The notes beneath the pieces are model-generated. The model was given only the letters and a program-made list of their open reading frames with translations, ran no database searches and had not been told where the DNA came from. DNA of 64,000 nucleotides, from assembly GCA_013140765.1 (NCBI GenBank), contig JABFSE010000010.1, positions 88,510 through 152,509 on the forward strand, read 5' to 3'. The first letter of the stretch is position 1; each line of letters begins with the position of its first letter. Below are positions 55,069-64,000 of the stretch, in pieces. A program made the translations under genes and the position numbers. This DNA comes from Sulfuriferula sp. GTDB taxonomy: Bacteria > Pseudomonadota > Gammaproteobacteria > Burkholderiales > Sulfuriferulaceae.

Positions 55069-56328
55069 TTAAGAAGCGAATTTCTCTTGTTCAGCAAATA
55101 TCATTAACGGCTTGGTGCTACCATTCACAACATTAGCATCTATGACCACTTTACTGACATTTTCCATAGACGGCAATTCATACATGGTATCTAACAACAC
55201 ATGTTCAATGATAGAACGCAAACCACGTGCGCCTGTTTTTCTAGCTAAGGCACGTTTGGCAATAGCAACCAAGGCATCATCACGGAACTCTAATTCTGCA
55301 CCCTCCATTTCAAACAATTTGTTATATTGTTTGGTCAGCGCATTTTTAGGTTGCGTTAAAATAGTCATTAAAGCGGCTTCATCCAACTCTTCCAGCGTCG
55401 CTATCACAGGTAAACGCCCTATCAGCTCAGGTATCAAACCGAATTTAATCAAATCTTCAGGCTCCACCTCTTGCAACAAGCTAGATATATCCTTGCTATC
55501 GTCCTTGCTTTTCACTTCTGCACCAAAACCTATCCCGCCCTTAGTGGAGCGATTTTGGATGACTTTTTCCAAACCAGAAAACGCGCCGCCACAGATAAAC
55601 AGCATATTGGTCGTATCCACCTGCACAAATTCTTGATTAGGGTGTTTACGCCCACCTTGTGGTGGGATAGAGGCTGTTGTGCCTTCTATGAGCTTGAGCA
55701 GTGCTTGTTGCACGCCTTCACCCGATACGTCACGGGTAATCGACGCATTTTCGGATTTGCGTGAAATTTTATCAATTTCATCTATGTAAACAATGCCGTT
55801 TTTTGCTTTTTCGACATCGTAATCACACTTTTGCAATAGCTTCTGTATGATATTTTCTACGTCCTCACCCACATAACCCGCTTCGGTCAATGTTGTTGCA
55901 TCTGCCATGACGAAAGGCACATCCAACAAGCGAGCCAATGTTTGCGCTAATAATGTCTTACCCGACCCCGTAGGACCGATTAACAAAATATTGCTTTTTG
56001 CCAACTCTACATCGTCTTTGCTACCTGCATTTTTCAAACGCTTGTAGTGGTTATACACAGCGACAGCCAAAATGCGTTTAGCTTTATCTTGACCGATAAC
56101 GTAGTCGTTCAGTATTACTTGTATCTGTTTAGGCGTAGGCAATGCAGACTTGTCTGTCTTGCCCATTTTATCCTGTTGAATTTCTTCACGAATAATATCT
56201 GTACATAAGTCCACGCATTCGTCACAAATAAAGACAGATGGGCCTGCAATTAACTTACGTACTTCGTGTTGGCTCTTACCGCAAAAAGAACAGTATAAGA
56301 GTTTTTCGCCGCTGTTTTTTTCGGACAT
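55069..56328 (-). CDS. clpX: ClpX unfoldase
   Basis: 419 residues. The N-terminal zinc-binding domain has C13, C16, C35 and C38 (YCSFCGKS and ICDECVDLC); the AAA+ domain has [15 protein letters not shown] and Walker [11 protein letters not shown]. ClpX recognises tags such as SsrA and feeds substrates to ClpP. It follows clpP by 26 bases. Confidence 0.97.
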   Translation of the reverse strand: MSEKNSGEKLLYCSFCGKSQHEVRKLIAGPSVFICDECVDLCTDIIREEIQQDKMGKTDKSALPTPKQIQVILNDYVIGQDKAKRILAVAVYNHYKRLKNAGSKDDVELAKSNILLIGPTGSGKTLLAQTLARLLDVPFVMADATTLTEAGYVGEDVENIIQKLLQKCDYDVEKAKNGIVYIDEIDKISRKSENASITRDVSGEGVQQALLKLIEGTTASIPPQGGRKHPNQEFVQVDTTNMLFICGGAFSGLEKVIQNRSTKGGIGFGAEVKSKDDSKDISSLLQEVEPEDLIKFGLIPELIGRLPVIATLEELDEAALMTILTQPKNALTKQYNKLFEMEGAELEFRDDALVAIAKRALARKTGARGLRSIIEHVLLDTMYELPSMENVSKVVIDANVVNGSTKPLMIFAEQEKFAS

Positions 56329-56354
56329 AGTAGAACCCCGTTAAAATTGTTCGT

Positions 56355-56984
56355 TTAAGCTGTCGCTTCTGCGCGATTGTGTATGATTTTATCTATCAAA
56401 CCATAATCAACCGCTTCTTCTGCACTCATGAAATTATCACGATCGGTATCTTTTTCCAGCGTTGCCATATCTTTACCTGTGTGCAACGCCATCATGCCGT
56501 TCAAACGTTCACGCAAATACAGAATTTCTTTCGCATGAATCGCGATATCCGACGCTTGCCCCTGAAAACCGCCCAAAGGCTGATGTATCATGATGCGTGA
56601 ATTAGGCAATGAATAACGTTTTCCCTTGGCACCAGCAGTCAGCAAAAACGCGCCCATACTGGCGGCCTGCCCCATGCACAAGGTACTCACATCAGGCTTG
56701 ATGAACTGCATGGTGTCGTAAATAGACATGCCTGCTGACACTGAACCGCCTGGGGAATTGATATAAAAATAAATATCTTTATCAGGATTTTCAGATTCTA
56801 AGAACAACAACTGAGCGACGACTAAATTAGCCGATACTTCATTCACAGGACCGACCAAAAACACCACGCGCTCTTTGAGCAAACGTGAATAAATATCGTA
56901 AGCACGTTCACCGCGCCCACTTTGTTCGACTACCATGGGAACCATGCCTAAGCCTTGCGGATCCCAATTGTCATTGTTCATCAT
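56355..56984 (-). CDS. clpP: ClpP serine protease subunit
   Basis: 209 residues with the catalytic triad S109 ([11 protein letters not shown]), H134 (MIHQPLGG) and D183; the spacing 25 and 49 is that of E. coli ClpP. It forms the two-ring proteolytic chamber with ClpX (and ClpA). It follows tig by four bases and is followed by clpX. Confidence 0.97.
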   Translation of the reverse strand: MMNNDNWDPQGLGMVPMVVEQSGRGERAYDIYSRLLKERVVFLVGPVNEVSANLVVAQLLFLESENPDKDIYFYINSPGGSVSAGMSIYDTMQFIKPDVSTLCMGQAASMGAFLLTAGAKGKRYSLPNSRIMIHQPLGGFQGQASDIAIHAKEILYLRERLNGMMALHTGKDMATLEKDTDRDNFMSAEEAVDYGLIDKIIHNRAEATA

Positions 56985-56988
56985 CGTG

Positions 56989-58296
56989 TTAAGCCTTTCC
57001 CATCAATTCATCAAAAGCAGTAACTTTATCCGTCACTTTCACCTGAGCTAGTACCCATTCTACAACATTGTTTTCTAAAACCAAGGATTCAATTTCTTGC
57101 ATTTTTTCTGGATTTCCATGATACCAAGCGATTACATTTGCTGGATCTTCGTAGCTTTCTGCGAACTCTTCTATCATCGCAGTGACTTGCTCAGGTTTAG
57201 CCGCTAGCTCCTTAGATTGCACCACTTCAGCCAAAATCAAGCCCAACGCCACGCGACGCTGTGCACGTTCTTCAAATATATCTGTAGGCATAGGAATATC
57301 AGCCACATTCATACCCCGCGCCTGCATATCGTTACGCGCTTGTTCCATTAAACGTTCAGCTTCATTTTTAACTAAGGCTTTAGGTGTTTCTACCGTAGTC
57401 GCTGTTAAAACAGCCTGCATAACTTGATCTTTGATTTGCGCTTGAACACGATTTTTAACTTCACGTGCCAAATTAGCTTGGATTTCTGCACGCATTTTAG
57501 CCACATCGCCATCAGTTACACCGAGTGATTTAGCAAATTCCGCATCGACTTCTGGCAGTTTCGGTTCAGCTACATCGGTAATTTCTACGCTAAACTGTGC
57601 TGTTTTACCTGCTAATTCAGGTGCTTGATAATCCGCTGGAAATGTCACATCAAAAGTTTTGCTATCGCCAGCCTTAACATCCACTAACGCCGTTTCAAAA
57701 TCAGGCAAAGTACGACCTTCACCCAGCACGACGCGGAAACCTTTAGCTTCACCGCCCGCGAACACAACGCCATCAACCGTACCGACATAATCCAATGTCA
57801 CCAAATCATTGCTTTGCGCGGCACGGTCTGCGCTCTCATATTGCACGCGCTGTTTGCGCAGCACATCTATCGTCTTATCCACCGCCGCCTCACTGACCTC
57901 AACCACAGGGCGCGTAATCTCAGCAGTGCTCATGTCACCTAGCGTAATTTCTGGATAGACTTCAAACAATGCGTAAAACTCAAATGTCATCGGGTCTGTG
58001 CCGTCTGTTTTAGGCTCTATGCGTGGGAAACCAGCCACTTTTAATTTGTTTTCTTGTACTGTTTGTGAAAACACGCGTTCAATTGCATTACCCAGTGCTT
58101 CTTGACGAGCTTCGCCGCCATACTGCTTGGCAACAACTGACATAGGCACTTTACCAGGGCGAAAGCCATCAATACGTGTAGTACGCGCAAGGTGCTTTAA
58201 GCGACCAAGTACTTCAGATTCAATAGCTTGCATCGCTACTGACAAGTTGACACGACGCTCTAAAGTGCTGATTTGTTCGATATTAGCCTGTTGCAT
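56989..58296 (-). CDS. tig: Trigger factor
   Basis: 435 residues from ATG 58296 with AAGGA seven bases upstream. The first in-frame ATG of the long frame would lie inside and beyond the tRNA-Leu gene and is not used. The ribosome-binding domain has the signature [20 protein letters not shown] (G-F-R-x-G-K-x-P), then the FKBP-type domain and C-terminal helical arms. It is the ribosome-associated chaperone; first gene of tig-clpP-clpX. Confidence 0.95.
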   Translation of the reverse strand: MQQANIEQISTLERRVNLSVAMQAIESEVLGRLKHLARTTRIDGFRPGKVPMSVVAKQYGGEARQEALGNAIERVFSQTVQENKLKVAGFPRIEPKTDGTDPMTFEFYALFEVYPEITLGDMSTAEITRPVVEVSEAAVDKTIDVLRKQRVQYESADRAAQSNDLVTLDYVGTVDGVVFAGGEAKGFRVVLGEGRTLPDFETALVDVKAGDSKTFDVTFPADYQAPELAGKTAQFSVEITDVAEPKLPEVDAEFAKSLGVTDGDVAKMRAEIQANLAREVKNRVQAQIKDQVMQAVLTATTVETPKALVKNEAERLMEQARNDMQARGMNVADIPMPTDIFEERAQRRVALGLILAEVVQSKELAAKPEQVTAMIEEFAESYEDPANVIAWYHGNPEKMQEIESLVLENNVVEWVLAQVKVTDKVTAFDELMGKA

Positions 58297-58328
58297 GACA
58301 TATCCTTGAATGTGTTGGATAAATAGTG

Positions 58329-58350
58329 AAAATGCGCCACGGGGGCGCAC
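58329..58350 (-). terminator. Hairpin between tRNA-Leu and tig
   Basis: A 6-bp GC stem (58333-58338 / 58344-58349) followed on the minus strand by TTTTC, positioned 20 bases after tRNA-Leu and before the tig leader. It may terminate the tRNA transcript. Confidence 0.55.
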
Positions 58351-58367
58351 TTTATTCATTAAAAAGA

Positions 58368-58452
<85 letters not shown>

Positions 58453-58534
58453 AAGCCGCTTAGTGTAATATAATTCCGCATCTGCTGTCAGCATCTATCA
58501 ACAAAAAACTGTAAATTTATCTATATATATCGCC

Positions 58535-59347
58535 ATGCCCACTAATCATTACGAAAACTTCCCTGTTGCGTCCATCCTTTTACCTAGACGTTTACGTCGT
58601 GCGGTGACAGTTATTTATCACTTTGCCCGCACCGCTGATGACATTGCCGATGAAGGTGACGCAACCGCTACCGAACGCTTGAGCGCATTAAATACCTACC
58701 GCGCTGAATTGCAGCATATTGCGCAAAACACACCACCGACCACGCCATTATTCACAGAATTAGCAGTCATTATTAAAAAACATCAGCTCCCACTACAGCC
58801 GTTTTATGACTTGCTAGATGCTTTCTCGCAAGATGTGGTTAAGACGCGCTACGCAAATTTTGGTGAAGTGATGGATTACTGCAAAAAGTCCGCCAATCCT
58901 GTTGGGCGTTTAATGCTGGCACTTTATAACGAGCACGATCCGCGCAGTGTCGCCTATTCAGACGCAATTTGTAGCGCGTTGCAACTGATCAACTTCCATC
59001 AAGATGTCGCGGTTGATTACGCTAAAGACCGCATTTATCTCCCCCAAGACGAGTTGGCACACTATCAAATTAGCGAAGCGCAAATCGCACGTCACGACGC
59101 TGGCGGGCAATGGTCACCATTCATGCTCATGCAAATTGAGCGCACACGTAAATTATTACAAGCAGGTGCACCATTAGGCAAAGTATTAAAGGGGCGAATT
59201 GGGTTAGAATTGCGCATGATTATCATGGGCGGTTCGACGGTACTGGAAAAACTGCATCATGTACGCGGGGATATTTACACACAACGTCCTGTGCTCGTAC
59301 CCCGTGACTGGCTGAACATGCTCTACCGCGCATTACGCGCCAAATAG
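58535..59347 (+). CDS. hpnC: Hydroxysqualene synthase HpnC
   Basis: 270 residues of the squalene/phytoene synthase family. The first Asp-rich motif is RTADDIADE (D35, D36, D39) and the second is INFHQDVAVDYAKDR with YLPQDEL. In the HpnCDE route HpnC converts presqualene diphosphate to hydroxysqualene. Start ATG 58535 after a 60-base A/T-rich leader. It precedes hpnD by eight bases. Confidence 0.92.
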   Translation: MPTNHYENFPVASILLPRRLRRAVTVIYHFARTADDIADEGDATATERLSALNTYRAELQHIAQNTPPTTPLFTELAVIIKKHQLPLQPFYDLLDAFSQDVVKTRYANFGEVMDYCKKSANPVGRLMLALYNEHDPRSVAYSDAICSALQLINFHQDVAVDYAKDRIYLPQDELAHYQISEAQIARHDAGGQWSPFMLMQIERTRKLLQAGAPLGKVLKGRIGLELRMIIMGGSTVLEKLHHVRGDIYTQRPVLVPRDWLNMLYRALRAK

Positions 59348-59355
59348 GAAATAAA

Positions 59356-60189
59356 GTGGACCCACATCAATACTGCCAAGACAAAGCCGCCGCCAGTGGC
59401 TCTAGCTTTTATTATAGCTTTCGATTTCTGCCCGAAAATCGCCGATTAGCCATTACCGCGCTGTATGCTTTTTGCCGCGAAGTCGATGATATTGTTGACG
59501 AATGTAGCGATGCTAACGTCGCACTTACTAAACTCAATTGGTGGCGACAAGAAATTCAGGACTTATTCGCCGCACAACCACATCACCCTGTCAGCCATGC
59601 GCTTGTCCCTGCTATTGCCGAATTCAACCTTCCTGCCGAACAGTTTCAGGAAATCATCGACGGCATGGAAATGGATTTAACACTGCACCGTTATGAAGAT
59701 TTCAAATCGCTACGCCTCTACTGCCACCGTGTGGCAGGCGTAGTAGGTGAATTATCCGCGATTATCTTTGGCTATACCGAACGTGCAACCTTACGTTACG
59801 CGGCTGATTTAGGTTTAGCATTTCAGCTTACCAATATCATTCGCGATGTCGGCGAAGACGCACGGCGCAATCGTATTTATTTACCTATGGATGAATTAGC
59901 GAAATTCAACGTCCCCGCCAGCGATATACTGAATGCGCGACACACGGATAATTTCCAGCAGCTCATGGCTTTTCAATACCAACGCGCGCAGGAATTTTAT
60001 GACTTAGCGTTTAGCGAGCTCCCTAAAGCCGACCGCAACGCGCAAAAAACGGGCATCGTCATGGCGGCGATTTACCGCACATTACTAGAAGAAATCCGTA
60101 ACGACGGTTTTCAAGTGCTTACCCAGCGCACTGCCCTCACCCCCATACGCAAGCTATGGATAGCTTGGCGCACGTGGATAAAAAACTAA
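59356..60189 (+). CDS. hpnD: Presqualene diphosphate synthase HpnD
   Basis: 277 residues beginning at GTG 59356 with TAGGAAA upstream. Asp-rich motifs are CREVDDIVDE (D44, D45, D48) and NIIRDVGEDARRNRIYLPMD. It condenses two farnesyl diphosphates into presqualene diphosphate. Its TAA overlaps the ATG of hpnE (TAATG at 60187-60191), so the three genes are coupled. Confidence 0.94.
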   Translation: MDPHQYCQDKAAASGSSFYYSFRFLPENRRLAITALYAFCREVDDIVDECSDANVALTKLNWWRQEIQDLFAAQPHHPVSHALVPAIAEFNLPAEQFQEIIDGMEMDLTLHRYEDFKSLRLYCHRVAGVVGELSAIIFGYTERATLRYAADLGLAFQLTNIIRDVGEDARRNRIYLPMDELAKFNVPASDILNARHTDNFQQLMAFQYQRAQEFYDLAFSELPKADRNAQKTGIVMAAIYRTLLEEIRNDGFQVLTQRTALTPIRKLWIAWRTWIKN

Positions 60190-61463
60190 TGCAAACACCT
60201 CACGTCGCCATTATCGGCGGCGGTTACGCGGGTATGGCGGCGGCAGTCACATTAGCTCAACATGGCGTTGCCGTCACCGTTTACGAAGCGGGCAAGGCAC
60301 TGGGTGGTCGAGCACGTGCAGTCGAAATAGCGCAACTATCAACGCCCGTGGATAACGGCCAACATCTGCTACTAGGCGCGTACCAAACCACGTTAGCCTT
60401 GGTCAATATAGTACACGATGGCAACGCACCCTATTTGCGCTTGCCGCTTACTTTATATACCAGCAACGGCGCACAACTCCAAGCACCCGCCTTACCCGCG
60501 CCCTTGAATACACTCATCGCACTGTTACGCGCACGCGGACTAAGTAAAACGGAACGCGGATACGCCATACAATTCATGTTGCGCCACAGGCTCACCCAGT
60601 TTCGCCTCCAGCACGACATCAGCGTTGCCCAATTATTAGGCACCCAACCCAGCACACTCATCACCAAACTGTGGGAGCCACTTTGCCTCGCCGCACTCAA
60701 CACACCCATAGAACATGCCTCAGCACAAGTTTTCTTAAACGTATTGCGCGACAGCCTGACGCGCCACCAGCAAGATAGCAACTTGATTATGCCCATCATG
60801 GATTTATCGCAGTTTTTTCCACAAATGGCGGCCAACTACATACAACAACGCAATGGGCAATTGATTACCTCGCACCGCGTTAAACAGTTAAATCGCGGCA
60901 CGCAAGGCTGGACAGTCGATGGGCATCATCACAGCCACGTCATTTGCGCCGTTGCCGCGCATCAAGTGAATACGCTTATCGCTGATTTACCACACATCCA
61001 GCCCGTACCCGATTACCAATACGAACCTATTATTACTATTTATTTACAATACGCTACCGATGTCCGTTTAACGCACGCCATGATAGGGCTTAATCACACC
61101 ATAGCGCAGTGGGTATTTGATCGCGGCATTAGCCATCAGCAACACGGACTCCTTGCCGTTGTCATCAGCGCATCAGGCGCACACGAGGCACTGACACATG
61201 CGCAACTTGCGCAACAAGTCACTGCTGAATTACACCAGCATTTAAGCACGCCAGCACAAACAATATGGCAACAAGTGATAGCCGAAAAACGCGCCACATT
61301 TGCGTGCACGCCCAATTTAACGCGCCCTGCACAAGCGACTAACGATCCTGTTTTTTTCCTTGCTGGTGACTACACTGCCAGCGATTATCCCGCCACACTA
61401 GAAGCCGCAACCCAAAGCGGGGTAAAATGCGCCCACTTAATTATTGAAAGCCTGCCCGAATGA
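60189..61463 (+). CDS. hpnE: Hydroxysqualene dehydroxylase HpnE
   Basis: 424 residues from ATG 60189 (MQTPHVAIIGGGYAG); an upstream in-frame ATG at 60156 lies inside hpnD and is rejected. The Rossmann FAD motif IIGGGYAGMAAAVTLA with acidic end VTVYEAG and the C-terminal FAD element FFLAGDYTASDYPATLEAA identify the amine-oxidase/phytoene-desaturase-like family. It removes the hydroxyl group to make squalene. It overlaps the SDR gene by four bases (ATGA). Confidence 0.92.
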   Translation: MQTPHVAIIGGGYAGMAAAVTLAQHGVAVTVYEAGKALGGRARAVEIAQLSTPVDNGQHLLLGAYQTTLALVNIVHDGNAPYLRLPLTLYTSNGAQLQAPALPAPLNTLIALLRARGLSKTERGYAIQFMLRHRLTQFRLQHDISVAQLLGTQPSTLITKLWEPLCLAALNTPIEHASAQVFLNVLRDSLTRHQQDSNLIMPIMDLSQFFPQMAANYIQQRNGQLITSHRVKQLNRGTQGWTVDGHHHSHVICAVAAHQVNTLIADLPHIQPVPDYQYEPIITIYLQYATDVRLTHAMIGLNHTIAQWVFDRGISHQQHGLLAVVISASGAHEALTHAQLAQQVTAELHQHLSTPAQTIWQQVIAEKRATFACTPNLTRPAQATNDPVFFLAGDYTASDYPATLEAATQSGVKCAHLIIESLPE

Positions 61464-62200
61464 AAAACTATCTAGCCCCTAGCAACCTATTACAAGACCG
61501 CGTTATCTTAGTCACAGGCGCAGGTAAAGGCGTGGGACGTGAAGCTGCATTAAGCTATGCCAAACACGGCGCAACGGTTATTTTGCACGGACGCAATGTG
61601 GCGCAACTAGAAGCCGTCTATGATGAAATCGAAGCCGCTGGCTACCCACAAGCTGCTATTATTCCACTGGACTTTGAAAAAGCAGACGCACAAGCATTTG
61701 AAGGGCTTGCAGGCTCTATCGGACTACAACTCAAACGCCTAGACGGCATATTACACAACGCCACAGCCGCGTTAAGCCCATTTCCATTAGAGTTACACAG
61801 CTTCGATCAATGGATGAAATTGCTACGCGTCAACGTCGCCGCACCTGCCGCACTCACCAAAGCCTGTTTGCCACTACTCAAAGCCGCGCCTAACGCATCT
61901 ATCATCATGACAGGCGAATCGCACGGACATACACCCGCCGCCTTCTGGGGTGCGTATGCTGTTTCAAAATCAGCAGTAGAGCCGATGACAAAAATATGGG
62001 CGCAAGAATTAGAAAACTTACACCCCAATGTGCGCATCAATACACTCATACCTGGCCCAGTCAACAGCCCTATCCGCCGCAAAACCCATCCAGGTGAAGA
62101 CCATGCCAACATGGCTCAACCTGCTGATTTAATGCCTGCCTATCTCTATTTAATGGGCGATGATAGCGCACACATTAAAGGCGAAACTATCTGCCTGTAA
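61460..62200 (+). CDS. Short-chain dehydrogenase/reductase (YciK-like)
   Basis: 246 residues. The cofactor motif LVTGAGKGVGREAAL, the NNAG-equivalent LHNATA and the catalytic pattern Ser in TGESHGH with YAVSK are present. It resembles E. coli YciK (YDQAA-class SDR with DLLKDRVILVTGA and LEAVYDEIEAAG segments). The substrate is unknown; its coupling to hpnE suggests co-expression with squalene synthesis but not necessarily a role in it. Confidence 0.88.
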   Translation: MKNYLAPSNLLQDRVILVTGAGKGVGREAALSYAKHGATVILHGRNVAQLEAVYDEIEAAGYPQAAIIPLDFEKADAQAFEGLAGSIGLQLKRLDGILHNATAALSPFPLELHSFDQWMKLLRVNVAAPAALTKACLPLLKAAPNASIIMTGESHGHTPAAFWGAYAVSKSAVEPMTKIWAQELENLHPNVRINTLIPGPVNSPIRRKTHPGEDHANMAQPADLMPAYLYLMGDDSAHIKGETICL

Positions 62201-62277
62201 ATCGCACTGGATAGCAGTTGCAACTTTCACCTGCATCCTATAGTCTATGTATTAGTCGTTTTAATTTGGAGAAAACC

Positions 62278-62964
62278 ATGCAACCAGAAATTCATTTAAG
62301 TAGTACAGGTAGCCTAGCTGAAGTACAAAACAAAGTGCTACGCAATACCTACATGATGCTTGCACTCACCATGATACCCACCATCATCGGTGCGTATATG
62401 GGCATGAGCATCAATTTTTCATTTATGGCACAACATCCTATTTTATCGATGTTAGGCATGTTAGCAGTGATGTTTGGTGTATTTATGGGCATTGCCGCTA
62501 ATCGCAATAATGCGCTAGGTGTCGTGCTATTACTTGCGGCAACGGGTTTATTTGGCTTAATGCTAGGCCCAGTCTTGCAAGCCGCGCTACACTTCAGCAA
62601 CGGCGCACAACTCATCGCCATGGCCGCAGGTGGCACGGGTGCGATATTCTTCACCTTGGCAACCATCGCTACCGTCACCAAAAAAGACTTCAGCTTTATG
62701 GGGAAATTTTTATTTGTAGGCTTAATCATGCTGGTGTTAGCGTCATTAGCCAACGCATTTTTCCATATACCCGTCGCCTCACTCGCCATTTCAGCGATTG
62801 CGATTATGCTATTTTCTGGCTACATTCTTTATGACATCAGCCAAATCATCCACGGTGGCGAAACCAACTACGTCATGGCAACGCTGGCTATCTACCTAGA
62901 TATTTACAACATCTTCGTCAACCTGCTCAACCTGCTCATGGCACTCGCAGGCAACCGCGACTAA
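62278..62964 (+). CDS. Bax inhibitor-1/YccA family membrane protein
   Basis: 228 residues from ATG 62278, chosen for the GGAG upstream; the longer frame from 62218 is rejected. Seven hydrophobic segments are visible and the C-terminal part YILYDISQIIHGGETNYVMA is the family hallmark. Members such as YccA/YbhL are inner-membrane proteins, some modulating FtsH or ion leakage. It lies 77 bases after the SDR gene. Confidence 0.92.
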   Translation: MQPEIHLSSTGSLAEVQNKVLRNTYMMLALTMIPTIIGAYMGMSINFSFMAQHPILSMLGMLAVMFGVFMGIAANRNNALGVVLLLAATGLFGLMLGPVLQAALHFSNGAQLIAMAAGGTGAIFFTLATIATVTKKDFSFMGKFLFVGLIMLVLASLANAFFHIPVASLAISAIAIMLFSGYILYDISQIIHGGETNYVMATLAIYLDIYNIFVNLLNLLMALAGNRD

Positions 62965-62974
62965 AGCATAACGA

Positions 62975-62999
62975 GGCGTTGCCATGCACTGGCAACGCC
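62975..62999 (+). terminator. Hairpin after the Bax-inhibitor gene
   Basis: Perfect 10-bp stem (62975-62984 / 62990-62999), loop TGCAC, no U-run. Possible terminator or mRNA 3' stabiliser. Confidence 0.5.
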
Positions 63000-63073
63000 G
63001 CTTATAGCACCATCAGTGCCAGGCTTCATCGGTTCAGCTTCTAACCCCACGCCGCCCCTGTGGTCCCTTCGAT

Positions 63074-63367
63074 TCATGATGAATCAAACATATCTGGCAA
63101 GTTACGACCGCCATAAACAACACGCTCGATTCGAACGATGTCTCCTATGATACGAAATAGGATGGCATAACTCCCAACTGTCGCCATACGCGCATCGTCA
63201 CCAATATCTCGACGTAGCTGGTAAAGCAATGGTTCGCGCTGAATGTTATAAAGTTGCCAGCGAATGTCCTGAATGAATGTCACCGCACGTCTTGGATTAT
63301 CTTGAGCGATAAAATCAGCGATAGCATCGAGTTCACTCTCAATGTAGCGCGAGAGATCTATCTGCAT
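63074..63367 (-). CDS. ParE/RelE-superfamily toxin
   Basis: 97 residues: LSRYIESELDAIADFIAQDN, RAVTFIQDIRWQLYNIQ and the C-terminal strand pattern VGSYAILFRIIGDIVRIERV with YGGRNLPDMF, typical of ParE-like toxins. The frame is intact. The start codon overlaps the antitoxin stop (TAATG), as is normal when antitoxin is first. Target (gyrase or ribosome) is not predictable. Confidence 0.88.
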   Translation of the reverse strand: MQIDLSRYIESELDAIADFIAQDNPRRAVTFIQDIRWQLYNIQREPLLYQLRRDIGDDARMATVGSYAILFRIIGDIVRIERVVYGGRNLPDMFDSS

Positions 63368-63654
63368 TACTTCACCGCACCCGTAGCGTCGGCGATAGCC
63401 TGGTACTTTCGTTCAAGTCGGTCAAGCACCTCATCAGGAGCAATGCCAGAAGTCTTATCGTTTAAGGCCTCCTGCCAAACGCGACGTAATTCAGTAACGC
63501 CTTGTTGGCGCAAACTGCGCTTGTATGTCCAGTCGCGTAACGCATCACGAATGACCTCACTGCTTGATGCGTATTCGCCAGTAGCAACTGCACCACGAAC
63601 GACATGAACCATTTCTGATGGTAAGGCAATACTGATTTTCTCGGCGAGAGCCAT
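63367..63654 (-). CDS. ParD-family antitoxin
   Basis: 95 residues. Ribbon-helix-helix N-terminus KISIALPSEMVHVVRGAVAT and the motif GEYASSSEVIRDALRDW, diagnostic for ParD/CC2985-type antitoxins, followed by an acidic toxin-binding tail (IAPDEVLDRLERKYQ). It autorepresses and neutralises the toxin of the next gene. AAGGTG precedes the ATG. Confidence 0.92.
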   Translation of the reverse strand: MALAEKISIALPSEMVHVVRGAVATGEYASSSEVIRDALRDWTYKRSLRQQGVTELRRVWQEALNDKTSGIAPDEVLDRLERKYQAIADATGAVK

Positions 63655-63811
63655 TTGAGCACCTTTTAACTAACGGTAGGAATAATTCATACTATAGCAA
63701 GTTTAAGTTTACTGGCAATAATAAAAAACGCCAAAGACTGTTGGTGTAGTCGGTGCTGTTGTAAGCCATCTAGATAATTTCGCCCTACGGTAAATAAAAA
63801 CAATTAAAATC

Positions 63812-63967
63812 ATGATGTTAAAATTAACCGCCGTCTGTGGATGTTGGGTTGCAAGACTTGACCCCGATGCTCCCAAGACTTCGTATCATTCCCCTACCTA
63901 CTCAGAAGCTGAAAGTATTAAACTACCTGATGTGATGGAGCAGGCTGAGTTGGGAGACATCGGCTAG
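63812..63967 (+). CDS. Possible 51-residue small ORF
   Basis: Frame MMLKLTAVCGCWVARLDPDA... ends LGDIG at TAG 63965. No ribosome site and no recognised family, so it is doubtful. Apart from it and a stretch reading TTGCAAGACTTGACCCC (63850-63866), the last 340 bases hold nothing I can identify. Confidence 0.15.
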   Translation: MMLKLTAVCGCWVARLDPDAPKTSYHSPTYSEAESIKLPDVMEQAELGDIG

Positions 63968-64000
63968 ACTTTAGGTCAGTCTCATAGAGATTAAACCTGC

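Noticed and set aside
55112..55636. 174-residue frame on the plus strand opposite clpX
   Set aside because: Shadow of the clpX codons; low-complexity Ser/Leu-rich translation with no family pattern or ribosome site.
62349..62789. 146-residue minus-strand frame inside the Bax-inhibitor gene
   Set aside because: Antisense of a membrane protein; hydrophobicity pattern is a by-product of the coding strand.

Overview
The window looks like ordinary chromosomal DNA from a betaproteobacterium of moderate GC, most plausibly in or near the Nitrosomonadales (inference, no database search). Supporting signs are the order iscX-fdx-hscA-hscB-iscA-iscU-iscS-iscR-cysE, the block tig-clpP-clpX-lon-hupB-tRNA-tRNA-ppiD, the run yciB-yciI-bolA-parvulin, a long tryptophanyl-tRNA synthetase with a central insertion, and the squalene genes hpnC-hpnD-hpnE. 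Nothing resembles a prophage, CRISPR array or large island; accessory content is limited to an IS1380-type remnant and two toxin-antitoxin loci, one of them broken.

Layout: 1-3619 (minus) holds glycosyltransferases and a methyltransferase of a surface-polysaccharide cluster that runs off the left edge; 3648-5388 (minus) is a NarL-type two-component pair. 5615-11635 (plus) is a copper/silver CusCBA-type efflux operon headed by a small Met/His/Cys-rich secreted protein. 11671-17885 (minus) is the complete ISC iron-sulfur cluster assembly operon with cysE in front, followed upstream by trmJ. 18761-20849 (plus) carries suhB and lysC. 20850-21796 has tRNA-Ser, tRNA-Arg, a terminator and the IS remnant. 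21797-26822 (plus) has mfd, serB, a copper-chaperone-like protein and a lipoprotein. 26863-32314 has rnfH/ratA, smpB, a dinJ/yafQ-type pair with a frameshifted toxin, and smc. 32375-36931 has an FGGY kinase, trpS, an M50 protease, yciO and rnm. 36989-39986 (plus) has an unknown protein, yciB, yciI, bolA, a parvulin lipoprotein and an atypical hfq. 40027-49028 (minus) has pepN and a four-gene peptide ABC importer. 49098-58296 has fabI, ppiD, tRNA-Asp, tRNA-Val, hupB, lon, clpX, clpP and tig, then tRNA-Leu. 58535-62964 (plus) has hpnC-hpnD-hpnE, an SDR and a Bax-inhibitor-1 family protein. 63074-63654 (minus) is an intact parDE-type module, and the last 340 bases hold little.

The strongest regulatory signal is a pair of near-identical IscR type-1 operators, each embedded in a good sigma-70 promoter: one upstream of iscR and one upstream of cysE. 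Each overlaps the stop codon of the preceding gene. This implies that cysteine synthesis (CysE), the sulfur donor route for IscS, is under the same Fe-S feedback as the assembly machinery. A second clear signal is a sigma-32-like heat-shock promoter before lon.

I did not find a clearly new multi-gene system. The best candidates for something undescribed are the small metal-motif-rich protein leading the cus operon, the Hfq variant outside its usual context, the doubly anchored peptide-binding protein, and the unknown conserved-looking protein at 36989.
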